From NCBI GenBank assembly GCA_902363555.1, contig CABJAM010000002.1:749954-813953 (forward strand): a DNA stretch of 64,000 nt, written 5' to 3'. Positions 1-7,705 of this stretch are shown here, piece by piece. The notes below the pieces were generated by a model. That model was given only the letters and a program-made list of their open reading frames with translations. It searched no databases and was not told the origin of the DNA. The position numbers and the translations under genes are program-made. The stretch comes from Lachnospiraceae bacterium. Lineage in GTDB: Bacteria; Bacillota; Clostridia; Lachnospirales; Lachnospiraceae. How positions within the stretch are numbered: position 1 is the first letter of the stretch; each line of letters begins with the position of its first letter.

Positions 1-681
1 GATAAGACACCCTTTAACATGTCAAAGAATGATATTATTATTTATAATGCGGATGTGAAGCATTTTGAACACAGCAGCTCCGACGAGCCGCTGGAAGTGG
101 ATTTTATTGCCTTTGATAAAATTCATGTGAAGGACCTTGCCCCCAACTGTATACTGCCCTCCACAGCCAACTGCATTTATAATGCCAGCGACTTCGGGGA
201 TACACTGAAATTCCTGTTTGACCTGATACGGAATGAGATCACTGACAAAGACAAATACTACGCCGAAATCGTAAAGGATGCCTCCCGCACCCTTCTGATG
301 TATATCTTCCGGGTCATCAACCGCAACTTAAACACCGTGGCTCTCCATAACAAGGATAATATTATGAATATTGTCCTGCCTTATATTGAAAATAACTTTT
401 TAAGTAACATCGGCCTGAGTGAAATTGCGGAGGAATGCTTTGTAAACAAATACTACCTCTCCCACGTGTTTACGGAGAGTTTTGGCATGAGTGTGGGCCA
501 GTATATCCGTGCCAAAAAAGTGGAATACGCACAAAAATGTATCGTCGAAACAGACCAGCCGGTATCCGATATCGCTATCCAGTGCGGTTTTACCGATCCG
601 GCCTATTTTGACCGGCAGTTTAAAAAGGCTACGGGGCTGACGCCTATACAGTACCGGAAAGCGAATAGGCCGCAGGCATAA
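1..681 (+). CDS. AraC-family transcriptional regulator (5' end outside window)
   Basis: The reading frame is open to the left edge of the window, so the gene starts upstream; the first ATG (base 19) is probably internal. The visible N-terminal part ('KNDIIIYNADVKHFE') resembles the end of a cupin-type effector domain that typically binds a sugar or related ligand. The C-terminal ~100 residues form the double helix-turn-helix of the AraC family, with 'GLSEIAEECFVNKYYLSHVF' as the first HTH and 'DIAIQCGFTDPAYFDRQFKK' plus 'TGLTPIQYRKA' as the second. It is convergent with the sugar importer operon that ends at 821, so it may or may not regulate that operon. The family call is strong; the ligand is unknown. 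Confidence 0.85.
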   Translation, partial: DKTPFNMSKNDIIIYNADVKHFEHSSSDEPLEVDFIAFDKIHVKDLAPNCILPSTANCIYNASDFGDTLKFLFDLIRNEITDKDKYYAEIVKDASRTLLMYIFRVINRNLNTVALHNKDNIMNIVLPYIENNFLSNIGLSEIAEECFVNKYYLSHVFTESFGMSVGQYIRAKKVEYAQKCIVETDQPVSDIAIQCGFTDPAYFDRQFKKATGLTPIQYRKANRPQA

Positions 682-739
682 AGGGCTCGGCCGCTGACGC
701 TAAAGGCCTGGCTCACCGGTATACAGCCAACGTCCAACC

Positions 740-817
740 AAAAAAGGCTGCCGCAGCAGCCCGGCGCACTGTTTTATAGACACAGTGTGAACCGGATCTG
801 CTGTGGCAGTCTCTTTT
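740..817. terminator. Bidirectional Rho-independent terminator
   Basis: Outer arms GGCTGCCGCAGCAG (746-759) and CTGCTGTGGCAG (798-809) pair, with an inner CACTGT/ACAGTG stem (767-772 with 782-787). An A-run precedes and a T-run follows the hairpin, so it can work both ways. It separates the convergent AraC gene (left) from the ThuA-like gene (right). Confidence 0.7.
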
Positions 818-820
818 TAT

Positions 821-1669
821 TTAATAATACGGCCAGCCTTTCAGCCGGTTTTCTCCGGTGCGGTCCGGAGGATCAAGCGTCACATTTCCGGTGGCCGCCC
901 ATTCGCAGCCGCGTACAAATAAAGTGAGGAAATCAACGCGGCGCATCGTATCGATATCGTGGCCGATGGATACTACAAATACACGCCCCTGTCCATACCG
1001 GTTTGTCCATGCAATCGGCGCATCGGTATTTACGCCACGCATTTTCGACAAGTCTCCGTCAGGAATATAAACCATCTTCATATGTGGCGGGGGAAATCCT
1101 TCCTGGGGATAATCTTTTAAATCATCATATACTGTAGCAAGGACTTCCACCGATGTATTCTCCATAAAGCTGATACCGCATAAAAAGTCATCGCCTGTGA
1201 CCATAAAATGCGGGTGCAGCCCTTTTGTAATGGGATGCTCCGGCGCAGCAACGTCCACGACAAAGTCGCTTTTCGGACTTCTCCGGCCGCCCTCCTCAAG
1301 TATCAGGCAGCCCCCCATCATCTGTTTAAGAGCATCAGGCGTGCCCTCACCCACACTGATGGACGAGTGATAAAATGCGATACCGCCTCCGCGATGCACA
1401 AATCTGTCCAATGCATCCATAGCGCTATCCCCCCAGTAGGTAAAACACGGATCGTTGATCCACTCTTTGGCATCATAATTGATGAGCACTAACTGATATT
1501 TTTCAAGTGTTTCGTCCGTTGCCCCGGTAAATTCCTCTGTCACCTTGACATTAAACCGGCCTGTGGCCTCCAGCATCTGATAAAGATAATCATTGAGCTT
1601 TCTGTAGCTATGCTCTCTCGTTAAAAGCCCGGATATAATAAGAACATTTATTTTTTCACAATTATTCAT
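821..1669 (-). CDS. ThuA-like domain protein (class I glutamine amidotransferase fold)
   Basis: The protein is about 282 aa. It starts 'MNNCEKINVLIISG' and contains 'LVLINYDAKEW', 'DALDRFVHRGGGIAFYHSS' and the C-terminal 'TNRYGQGRVFVVSIGHD', which match the ThuA/trehalose-utilisation family. That family adopts a glutamine-amidotransferase-like fold and is found in sugar catabolic operons; its exact reaction is not settled. I chose the start at 1669 rather than the longer frame to 1720 because GGAGG lies nine bases upstream and the ATG overlaps the stop of the binding-protein gene (GATGAATAA). It is the last gene of the importer operon, ahead of a terminator at 740-817. No signal peptide is seen, so it is probably cytoplasmic. 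A role in processing the imported sugar is inferred from position. Confidence 0.8.
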   Translation of the reverse strand: MNNCEKINVLIISGLLTREHSYRKLNDYLYQMLEATGRFNVKVTEEFTGATDETLEKYQLVLINYDAKEWINDPCFTYWGDSAMDALDRFVHRGGGIAFYHSSISVGEGTPDALKQMMGGCLILEEGGRRSPKSDFVVDVAAPEHPITKGLHPHFMVTGDDFLCGISFMENTSVEVLATVYDDLKDYPQEGFPPPHMKMVYIPDGDLSKMRGVNTDAPIAWTNRYGQGRVFVVSIGHDIDTMRRVDFLTLFVRGCEWAATGNVTLDPPDRTGENRLKGWPYY

Positions 1670-2783
1670 CGATATATTCCTCCGCATTCTCCGCAGTAAC
1701 CTTAATAGCTTCACTGACATAGCGTTTATTTTCGTCAGTTATCGTTCCTTCATTGATGGCAGTGACAAGACGGACAACCGTTTGCGCGGACCCATTAATA
1801 TCCGATGCCAGCGCGATCCCCCGGTAAATTGCCTTGTTATCCACAGACGCTTTGATTGCTTTATATGTATCGATATTGCCATTGATGGAAAATACACTCA
1901 GGGCAGACAGATCATCCACCGGTGAATCCATCGACGTATAATAAGCATTCACGCCAAGGGCAATGGTTCCGGAGGTACATATGAACAATTTCACATCCGG
2001 ATACTGAGTATAGAGGTTTTCGGCAATACTCTGACCTGTCGCCTGCTCTTCATCCGGCTGTTCATATTCAGTGACCACCTTTATTTTAGGTGAATATTCC
2101 TCAATCTTTTTCAGCGCCTCAGAGTAGGCCTTTGTATTATCATCTGCGTAATACGAAATAAATGCACATTCTACGGACCCGTCAGCCGCATCAGGAAATG
2201 TCTTCTCAACCCAGTCCGCCGCCAGTTCGCATACAGCCTGGCCCATAACACTTTGATCGCTGAGCATGGCAGCGTCATATACCGTTGTTTCATTCACCAT
2301 AACGAGAACCTTAACACCATTGGCCATTGCATTGGAAACGGCGTCACTTAAAGCATTACCGTCCAGAGGAAATAAAACGATACAATCATAGCCCATGGCC
2401 ACATAGTTCTCCACGATTTCAATCTGCTTTGTAATATCACCGTCCGGGGATGTATAGTCAGCTTCAAAGCCAGCGCCATTAAGTGCCGCCACAATGGCTT
2501 CAGCCAGGCTCAGATGGAAATCGGTATTTGTCATCAGAGGGATATAGCCTACCTTGTGAATACTTCCGGCACTGTTGGCCGTTTCCACCGACGCTGCAAC
2601 ACTCTGGGATGTGCTCTGAACAGAGGCTTCCGTCTCCGAAGCGCCATCCTTGCTTTCAGGTGCAGTGCTCTCCTGTTTTTTGGAATCCGATCCTGTACCG
2701 GATGAACCGCTCTGCTGCGAGCAACCTCCAAGTAACCCCACTGCCAGGATCATCGTCATAAGTACTGCCATAATTTTTTTCAT
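1662..2783 (-). CDS. Sugar ABC transporter substrate-binding lipoprotein (RbsB/periplasmic-binding-protein type I)
   Basis: This 373-aa protein has a lipoprotein signal ending in the lipobox 'LLGGCSQQ', followed by a Ser/Glu-rich linker of about 45 residues. The binding domain starts near 'HKVGYIPLMTNTDFHLSLAEAI', and 'ENYVAMGYDCIVLFPLDGNAL' is typical of the RbsB/LacI-type sugar-binding fold. It would sit on the outer face of the membrane and hand a sugar to the permease at 2808-3803. The RBS AGGAGGAG is well placed before the ATG. It follows the permease by 24 bases and overlaps the ThuA gene, so the four genes form one transcript. The substrate cannot be read from the sequence; a monosaccharide or small sugar acid is usual for the family. 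Confidence 0.9.
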   Translation of the reverse strand: MKKIMAVLMTMILAVGLLGGCSQQSGSSGTGSDSKKQESTAPESKDGASETEASVQSTSQSVAASVETANSAGSIHKVGYIPLMTNTDFHLSLAEAIVAALNGAGFEADYTSPDGDITKQIEIVENYVAMGYDCIVLFPLDGNALSDAVSNAMANGVKVLVMVNETTVYDAAMLSDQSVMGQAVCELAADWVEKTFPDAADGSVECAFISYYADDNTKAYSEALKKIEEYSPKIKVVTEYEQPDEEQATGQSIAENLYTQYPDVKLFICTSGTIALGVNAYYTSMDSPVDDLSALSVFSINGNIDTYKAIKASVDNKAIYRGIALASDINGSAQTVVRLVTAINEGTITDENKRYVSEAIKVTAENAEEYIDE

Positions 2784-2807
2784 TGAAACTCCTCCTCATT
2801 TTAGTTT

Positions 2808-3803
2808 TTATAGTTTTATATTGTCCTGCATAACCGCAGTCCGTTTTCTTTTGAATGAAAATGCGTTATTGCTCAGCCCCACAGAAAATAGCATAAGAAT
2901 ACATTTCACGATATACTGCGCATATGTGCCCAGACCGACAAACTGCATTCCATTGGAGAGCACGCCCAAAACGTAGACGGCCACCAAAACCTTCCATACC
3001 TTTCCTTCGCCGCCCTTTAGAGAAACACCGCCAAGGACACAGGCCGTAATTCCGGTAAATTCCATGCCGACGCCGCTGGAGGAATTGGCTGAACCGGAAC
3101 GGGCGGAAAGCATCCAGGCAGATAATCCGGTCAAAATTCCGGCCATAGCAAAGACTCCGATCTTCACCTTGATCACCTTAATGCCCGCCAGTCTGGCCGA
3201 TTCCGGGTTATCCCCGCAGGCATAAATACGTTTGCCAATATATGTTTTCTCCATAAGGATCATTGTAAACACAAACACCACCGCCATAACAAGCAGGTTC
3301 ACGGGTATTCCCAGAATGCTTCCCTGGCCAATGAACAAAAAGCTGTTGGGCAGGTTAATAAAAGTGGACGCATTACTGATCGTGTAGGATATCCCCTGGA
3401 ACCCGGCCATAGTTCCCAGTGTAATAATCATCGTATGTCCGCCCAGCTTCATAGATAATAAAATATTCAGCACCGATGTGAGCATACATATGATAATACC
3501 AAGGACGATCGCCGGAGCCGGATGGATGCCATATTTCGTGATCAGCATTGTCATAATGACCGCAGACATGGATATCTGATAGCCGATAGACAGATCCACA
3601 CCGCCGCTGATCATAATCATAGCAACACCCATGGATAGTACGGCTAAATGTGCATTCTGTACGATAATATTGCGGATATTCAGCAGCGTCAGAAATTTAG
3701 GCTCTGTAATGGAAAAAATAACAATAAGCAGCACAAGTAATATAATTAAAGCCTGGTTTTTAATCAGATGCCGGTCCTTTATCCGGGAAAGTTTATTTTT
3801 CAT
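2808..3803 (-). CDS. Sugar ABC transporter permease (RbsC-like)
   Basis: This 331-aa integral membrane protein has eight to ten hydrophobic segments. Family features include 'MISGGVDLSIGYQISM' (RbsC-type 'GGIDLSVG' motif), 'GDNPESARLAGI' and 'ITACVLGGVSLKGGEG', the last two lying in the cytoplasmic loops that contact the ATPase. It would form the homodimeric pore of a ribose/galactose-class importer with the ATPase at 3793-5301. Its start overlaps that ATPase gene by 11 bases, indicating translational coupling. GGAGG lies 12 bases before the ATG. Confidence 0.92.
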   Translation of the reverse strand: MKNKLSRIKDRHLIKNQALIILLVLLIVIFSITEPKFLTLLNIRNIIVQNAHLAVLSMGVAMIMISGGVDLSIGYQISMSAVIMTMLITKYGIHPAPAIVLGIIICMLTSVLNILLSMKLGGHTMIITLGTMAGFQGISYTISNASTFINLPNSFLFIGQGSILGIPVNLLVMAVVFVFTMILMEKTYIGKRIYACGDNPESARLAGIKVIKVKIGVFAMAGILTGLSAWMLSARSGSANSSSGVGMEFTGITACVLGGVSLKGGEGKVWKVLVAVYVLGVLSNGMQFVGLGTYAQYIVKCILMLFSVGLSNNAFSFKRKRTAVMQDNIKL

Positions 3804-5301
3804 CTTCGTTCGTTACCTCCTCACTGATTCCGGATGCCAGCTGCATCACTCTGTTTTGAGAAAATTCCTCTTTCGCCAGTTTTCCCATGAAACTGCCCTC
3901 GTGGAGCACAACAATATTTTCAGACATTCCAAGCAGTTCCTCCATATCCGAGGTAACCATAAGAATGGATTTATTCTGCTTTGTCAGATCTACCATGAGC
4001 TGGTAAATTTCACTGCGCGCTCCCACATCGACGCCCCGCGTCGGTTCATCAAAAATAATAATGTCCGAATCCGCGGAAAGCACCTTGGCCAGAACCACCT
4101 TCTGCTGATTACCGCCGGACAGGCTGGCTGCAGCCGTATTTATGGAAGGCGCTTTGATGTTGAGCATTTTAAGATATTTTTCAGCTTCCCGGATATCCTT
4201 TTTATTTTGTATGAGCCCCATGCGGCAAAAGCGCTTAATGGTGATCACAGAAGTATTCCATCGGATACTTTTGTCGAGAAAGAGGCCGGTCTGCTTCCGG
4301 TCCTCAGTAATCAGGCCGATCCCCTGTTTTATCGCCTCCGTGGGCGTCCGGATCGAGACCTTTTTTCCTTTAAGATAAATGTTTCCGGATTCCACAGGCG
4401 CAGCACCGAAGATCAGCTGCATCAGCTCCGTCCGCCCCGCGCCCACCAGCCCGGCAAAACCGAGGATTTCCCCCTCGTGGAGCTGGAAGCTGATATTATG
4501 TACGCCGTTACCAGAAAGATTTTCCACCTCCAGAACGACATTTTCCCGGCATGGAGTCTTTTCCATATAAATACTGCCGATGTCACGGCCGACCATTTTG
4601 GCGATCATCGTATGCGTATCCATACGCTCTATGGGCTGTGTATCCACCCAGCATCCATCCCTCAAAACAGTTACCTTGTCACAGATTCGAAACAGCTCCT
4701 CAAGTCGGTGGGATATATATATGACAATGATCCCCTCTGCCCGGAGCATGTGGATCAATTCAAAAAGCCGCTCCTGCTCCGTCACGGTGATGGCCGCTGT
4801 CGGTTCATCCATAATAACGACCCTGGCTTTTTGATGGATGACTTTGGCGATTTCCACGATCTGACGGTTGGCCACGGACAGGTCGCGCACAAGCGTATCT
4901 GGTTCAATAACAGCCTTAAAGCCCTCCAGTATTTTTTTTGCGGCTTTATTTTTTTCCGACCGGTTTTCAAATAATCTGCCGCTGGGAGGATCGGACATGC
5001 ATATATTATCCGCCACTGTCAGATCCTCAAACTGCATCAGCTCCTGATGCACCACCGCAATACCAAGCTGAATAGCCTTCACTGGTGTCATATGCCCAAC
5101 CGGTCTTCCCTCGAATTCAATTTCACCTTCATCCGGAATTACAGAACCGGATATGATTTTTATTAAAGTGGATTTACCCGCCCCATTTTCACCGATAATG
5201 GCATGGACCTCTCCCTTTGAAAAGCTGAGAGAAACATTATTTAACGCCCGCACCCCCGGATATATCTTGGTAATATTTCTTAATACCAATTCACCTGGCA
5301 T
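3793..5301 (-). CDS. Sugar ABC transporter ATP-binding protein (RbsA/MglA-like, two NBDs)
   Basis: This 502-aa protein has the usual RbsA/MglA length and two fused nucleotide-binding domains. NBD1 has Walker A 'GENGAGKST', Q-loop 'VVHQELMQFED', Walker B 'VVIMDEPTAA' and H-loop 'YISHRLEE'. NBD2 has the typical degenerate P-loop 'GLVGAGRTE', a good signature 'LSGGNQQK' and Walker B 'IIIFDEPTRGVD'. The NBD1 signature is slightly off ('LSVANRQ'). It powers import through the RbsC-like permease. It is the first gene of the importer transcript and lies 118 bases downstream of the pseudo-ATPase gene, with which it may be co-transcribed. It serves as the intact reference for judging the paralogue at 5420-6874. 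Confidence 0.93.
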   Translation of the reverse strand: MPGELVLRNITKIYPGVRALNNVSLSFSKGEVHAIIGENGAGKSTLIKIISGSVIPDEGEIEFEGRPVGHMTPVKAIQLGIAVVHQELMQFEDLTVADNICMSDPPSGRLFENRSEKNKAAKKILEGFKAVIEPDTLVRDLSVANRQIVEIAKVIHQKARVVIMDEPTAAITVTEQERLFELIHMLRAEGIIVIYISHRLEELFRICDKVTVLRDGCWVDTQPIERMDTHTMIAKMVGRDIGSIYMEKTPCRENVVLEVENLSGNGVHNISFQLHEGEILGFAGLVGAGRTELMQLIFGAAPVESGNIYLKGKKVSIRTPTEAIKQGIGLITEDRKQTGLFLDKSIRWNTSVITIKRFCRMGLIQNKKDIREAEKYLKMLNIKAPSINTAAASLSGGNQQKVVLAKVLSADSDIIIFDEPTRGVDVGARSEIYQLMVDLTKQNKSILMVTSDMEELLGMSENIVVLHEGSFMGKLAKEEFSQNRVMQLASGISEEVTNEDEK

Positions 5302-5419
5302 TTTCCTCCCCCTTTCTTTATGATGGTCCTATCTTATCATATTTACCCAATCAAAAAGGTGGAGGATTCTGTCATTTAGTGGATTATTAATAACACACGG
5401 AACCTCCAATCATCGACAA

Positions 5420-6874
5420 TTATTGTTCAAGCCATCGCACAATATTACTATCAGATTCTCCCGGATGATATACGTACTTAAATTGATCCTCACACAGGAG
5501 CAGTATGGAGGCGCAGGAAGACCTTAAAGATTCCAGATTATCGGATAATATGAGAATCATAATCCCTTTGGCCGACAGTGATGCCAAATAGTCGGTCAAT
5601 ATTTTTGTACTGGCATCATCCAGATCAAAAAACGGGTTTTCCAGCAGGATACATTTCGGGTTCAATATTTCCCATCGAAAAATAGAAATAATTTTCTGGG
5701 TGACCTTACTGAGGTTTTTAATATCTGATATGTTTTCCGGCAAATGAAATCTTTGAACAAAGTCCATCTGTAAAGCCCGGCTCAGCCGGGCGCTGTTTAA
5801 AGTTCCCACACAAAGCCCGGGCATTTTAGATATGCTCAGATTATCCGCCAGCGACATCCGGTAAAACAGCCTTGACGCACTATCCGAGGGGATAAACACC
5901 TGATCGCCCTTCACATTATTAAACGCGGCCGGTAAAGCCAGTGTCATGGACATTTTACAGGAATCCTGCCGGATTTTCAGAGTCTCAAATATGGAAGGGA
6001 ATTTCGTTCCGAAATCGGAATGGGAATTACCGGCAATATCACATACACCAAGGATTTCCCCGGCATTCATGCGCAGAAAAATTTTATTATATTCGTCAGA
6101 AATGATAAATTTTGCGTCCACCGGATGCATGGACGGTGTTTTGGTCAAACTGGATAGATCACCGATAAAGCACTGGAGAATATCTTCTCTTGTAAAACAG
6201 TTTTTTGAAAACAGCTTCATATCCGTTCCGTTTTTCATAACCAGAACCCGGTCAACGTTAAAAAGCAGCTCAGTGATCCGAATATGTACAAGGATCACCG
6301 TCAATCCATTTTGCTTAAGGCGCCTTAGAAGTCCTTCCAGCCTTTGCAGCTCCAGATAGTTGATCGGAAGGCGGATAATATCGATCACCAGTATTTTACC
6401 ATGGTGGACCAGAGCCTTTATAACGGATAGGAGAAATTTTTCATACACCGACAGCTCCTTGACTGGAATATGCGCCGGCCGGTCAAGACCGGTCAGCTCC
6501 ATAAATGTAGACAAAAGCTGCTGTTCATCCGCACTCTTCCGCGAAAAAAGGCGCGTCTGTTTTCCGGAAAGAAACACATTATCCCATAAGCTCATGTCCT
6601 CAAACAGCATATTTTTATGATTAATGCAAAATATCCCGTGCTCCTTTGCAAAATACTCATTATAATCGCGCACAGCACATTCTTTATAATAAACCCTTCC
6701 GCCGGTGATGTCGGCCTTCCCCTCGATCAACTCCAGAACCGTAGACTTTCCTGCGCGTTCATTCCCGATCAGATAGATCACTTCTCCCTCAAACACAGAA
6801 AAATTGAAATCCCGCAAAGGCACACGTGCTCCGCACTCTGCATTAATATGTGAAAACAAAAGCAGCTCTTTCAT
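5420..6874 (-). CDS. Degenerate RbsA-like ABC ATPase paralogue, probably a non-catalytic sensory partner
   Basis: At 484 aa it matches the two-NBD layout of RbsA/MglA but is heavily altered. NBD1 keeps a recognisable P-loop ('GNERAGKST'), while the Q-loop glutamine is lost ('NHKNMLFED'), the signature is 'LSVYEKF', Walker B is 'ILVIDI' without the catalytic Glu, and the H-loop reads 'LVHIRITE'. NBD2 has no P-loop ('CDIAGNSHSDF'), signature 'LSKVTQK', and 'CILLENPF' instead of Walker B 'DEP'. It is therefore unlikely to be a working importer ATPase. Its start overlaps the kinase gene by four bases and it follows the kinase and response regulator, so it belongs to a signalling operon beside an intact importer. 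I infer a role coupling transporter or nucleotide state to the kinase. ATP binding by NBD1 remains possible. Confidence 0.75.
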   Translation of the reverse strand: MKELLLFSHINAECGARVPLRDFNFSVFEGEVIYLIGNERAGKSTVLELIEGKADITGGRVYYKECAVRDYNEYFAKEHGIFCINHKNMLFEDMSLWDNVFLSGKQTRLFSRKSADEQQLLSTFMELTGLDRPAHIPVKELSVYEKFLLSVIKALVHHGKILVIDIIRLPINYLELQRLEGLLRRLKQNGLTVILVHIRITELLFNVDRVLVMKNGTDMKLFSKNCFTREDILQCFIGDLSSLTKTPSMHPVDAKFIISDEYNKIFLRMNAGEILGVCDIAGNSHSDFGTKFPSIFETLKIRQDSCKMSMTLALPAAFNNVKGDQVFIPSDSASRLFYRMSLADNLSISKMPGLCVGTLNSARLSRALQMDFVQRFHLPENISDIKNLSKVTQKIISIFRWEILNPKCILLENPFFDLDDASTKILTDYLASLSAKGIMILILSDNLESLRSSCASILLLCEDQFKYVYHPGESDSNIVRWLEQ

Positions 6875-7695
6875 AAATAATTTCCTTCTTTTTCATAGCG
6901 CTCAATATCCGACGCATGGACCTTCGGGATCATCAGCTCCACATCCGTGCCGACATGACGGGCACTGCGTATTCTTACACCATATTCATTTCCAAACAGG
7001 AGACGTATCCGCGCAGCAACATTTTGAAGCGCAATACTTTTGGATTCCTCATTCTTTTTAGGGCCAAGCTGGAGATTCACATCCCGCAGTGTGGCATTCA
7101 ACTGCTGGACCTGCTGCTGATCGATCCCCTTGCCATTATCCGATATAACGATATATAGCTTTTGGTCCGTGGCCTTTACAGTTATAGATACGATCCCATT
7201 GCCAAGGCAGTCGCTCAGCCCATGCATACAAGCATTTTCCACGATTGGCTGCAATATCAGTTTCGGGCAGTAATAATCTAACAGAAGCTCCTCCGGCATA
7301 TCGGTAACCATCTCAAATTTACCCTCAAAGCGATACTGAAGAATCTTAAAGTATTCACATACATTATTATATTCTTCAAGCAATGACACGATCGTTCCTT
7401 TGGAGCTTATAGAATATCGATAGTATCCTGCCAGGCTTTTGACAATACCGGCAATATCCCGGCAGTCCTCCATCAGCGCCTGACCGCGGATGGATTCCAG
7501 CGTATTGTATAAAAAATGAGGATTGATCTGGCTCTGCAGGGTTCTTAACGCCATCTGCCGGTCAAGAATCTCCCCGGAATATTTTCGCTCCAGATTTTGT
7601 TTGAGCCGCTCAAACTCAGCAATATCCTTCGGGTAGATCTCATAGGTTCCTGTTTCGTCCTTCCATTGGACTTTTTTGTTGATCCGATACTTCAT
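6871..7695 (-). CDS. Soluble YesM-type sensor histidine kinase lacking membrane and sensor domains
   Basis: This 274-aa protein has the His_kinase/HATPase core of the YesM (LytS-like) class. The phospho-acceptor is in 'QSQINPHFLYNTLESI', the N-box is 'LILQPIVENACMHG' and the G-box is 'SDNGKGI'. Before the H-box there are only about 60 hydrophilic residues, with a predicted helix ('FERLKQNLERKYSGEIL'). No hydrophobic segment or extracellular domain is present, whereas ordinary YesM kinases are about 570-600 aa with two membrane helices. It lies 10 bases downstream of the response regulator gene and overlaps the pseudo-ATPase gene (ATGA). It must receive its signal from a protein partner or cytoplasmic cue; the pseudo-ATPase is the obvious candidate. 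Confidence 0.88.
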   Translation of the reverse strand: MKYRINKKVQWKDETGTYEIYPKDIAEFERLKQNLERKYSGEILDRQMALRTLQSQINPHFLYNTLESIRGQALMEDCRDIAGIVKSLAGYYRYSISSKGTIVSLLEEYNNVCEYFKILQYRFEGKFEMVTDMPEELLLDYYCPKLILQPIVENACMHGLSDCLGNGIVSITVKATDQKLYIVISDNGKGIDQQQVQQLNATLRDVNLQLGPKKNEESKSIALQNVAARIRLLFGNEYGVRIRSARHVGTDVELMIPKVHASDIERYEKEGNYL

Positions 7696-7705
7696 AGGCC
7701 TTCCC

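Noticed and set aside
3631..4974. Long plus-strand open frame (447 codons) opposite the sugar ABC ATPase
   Set aside because: It lies wholly antisense to a strongly conserved ATPase/permease pair and shows no recognisable domain or RBS.
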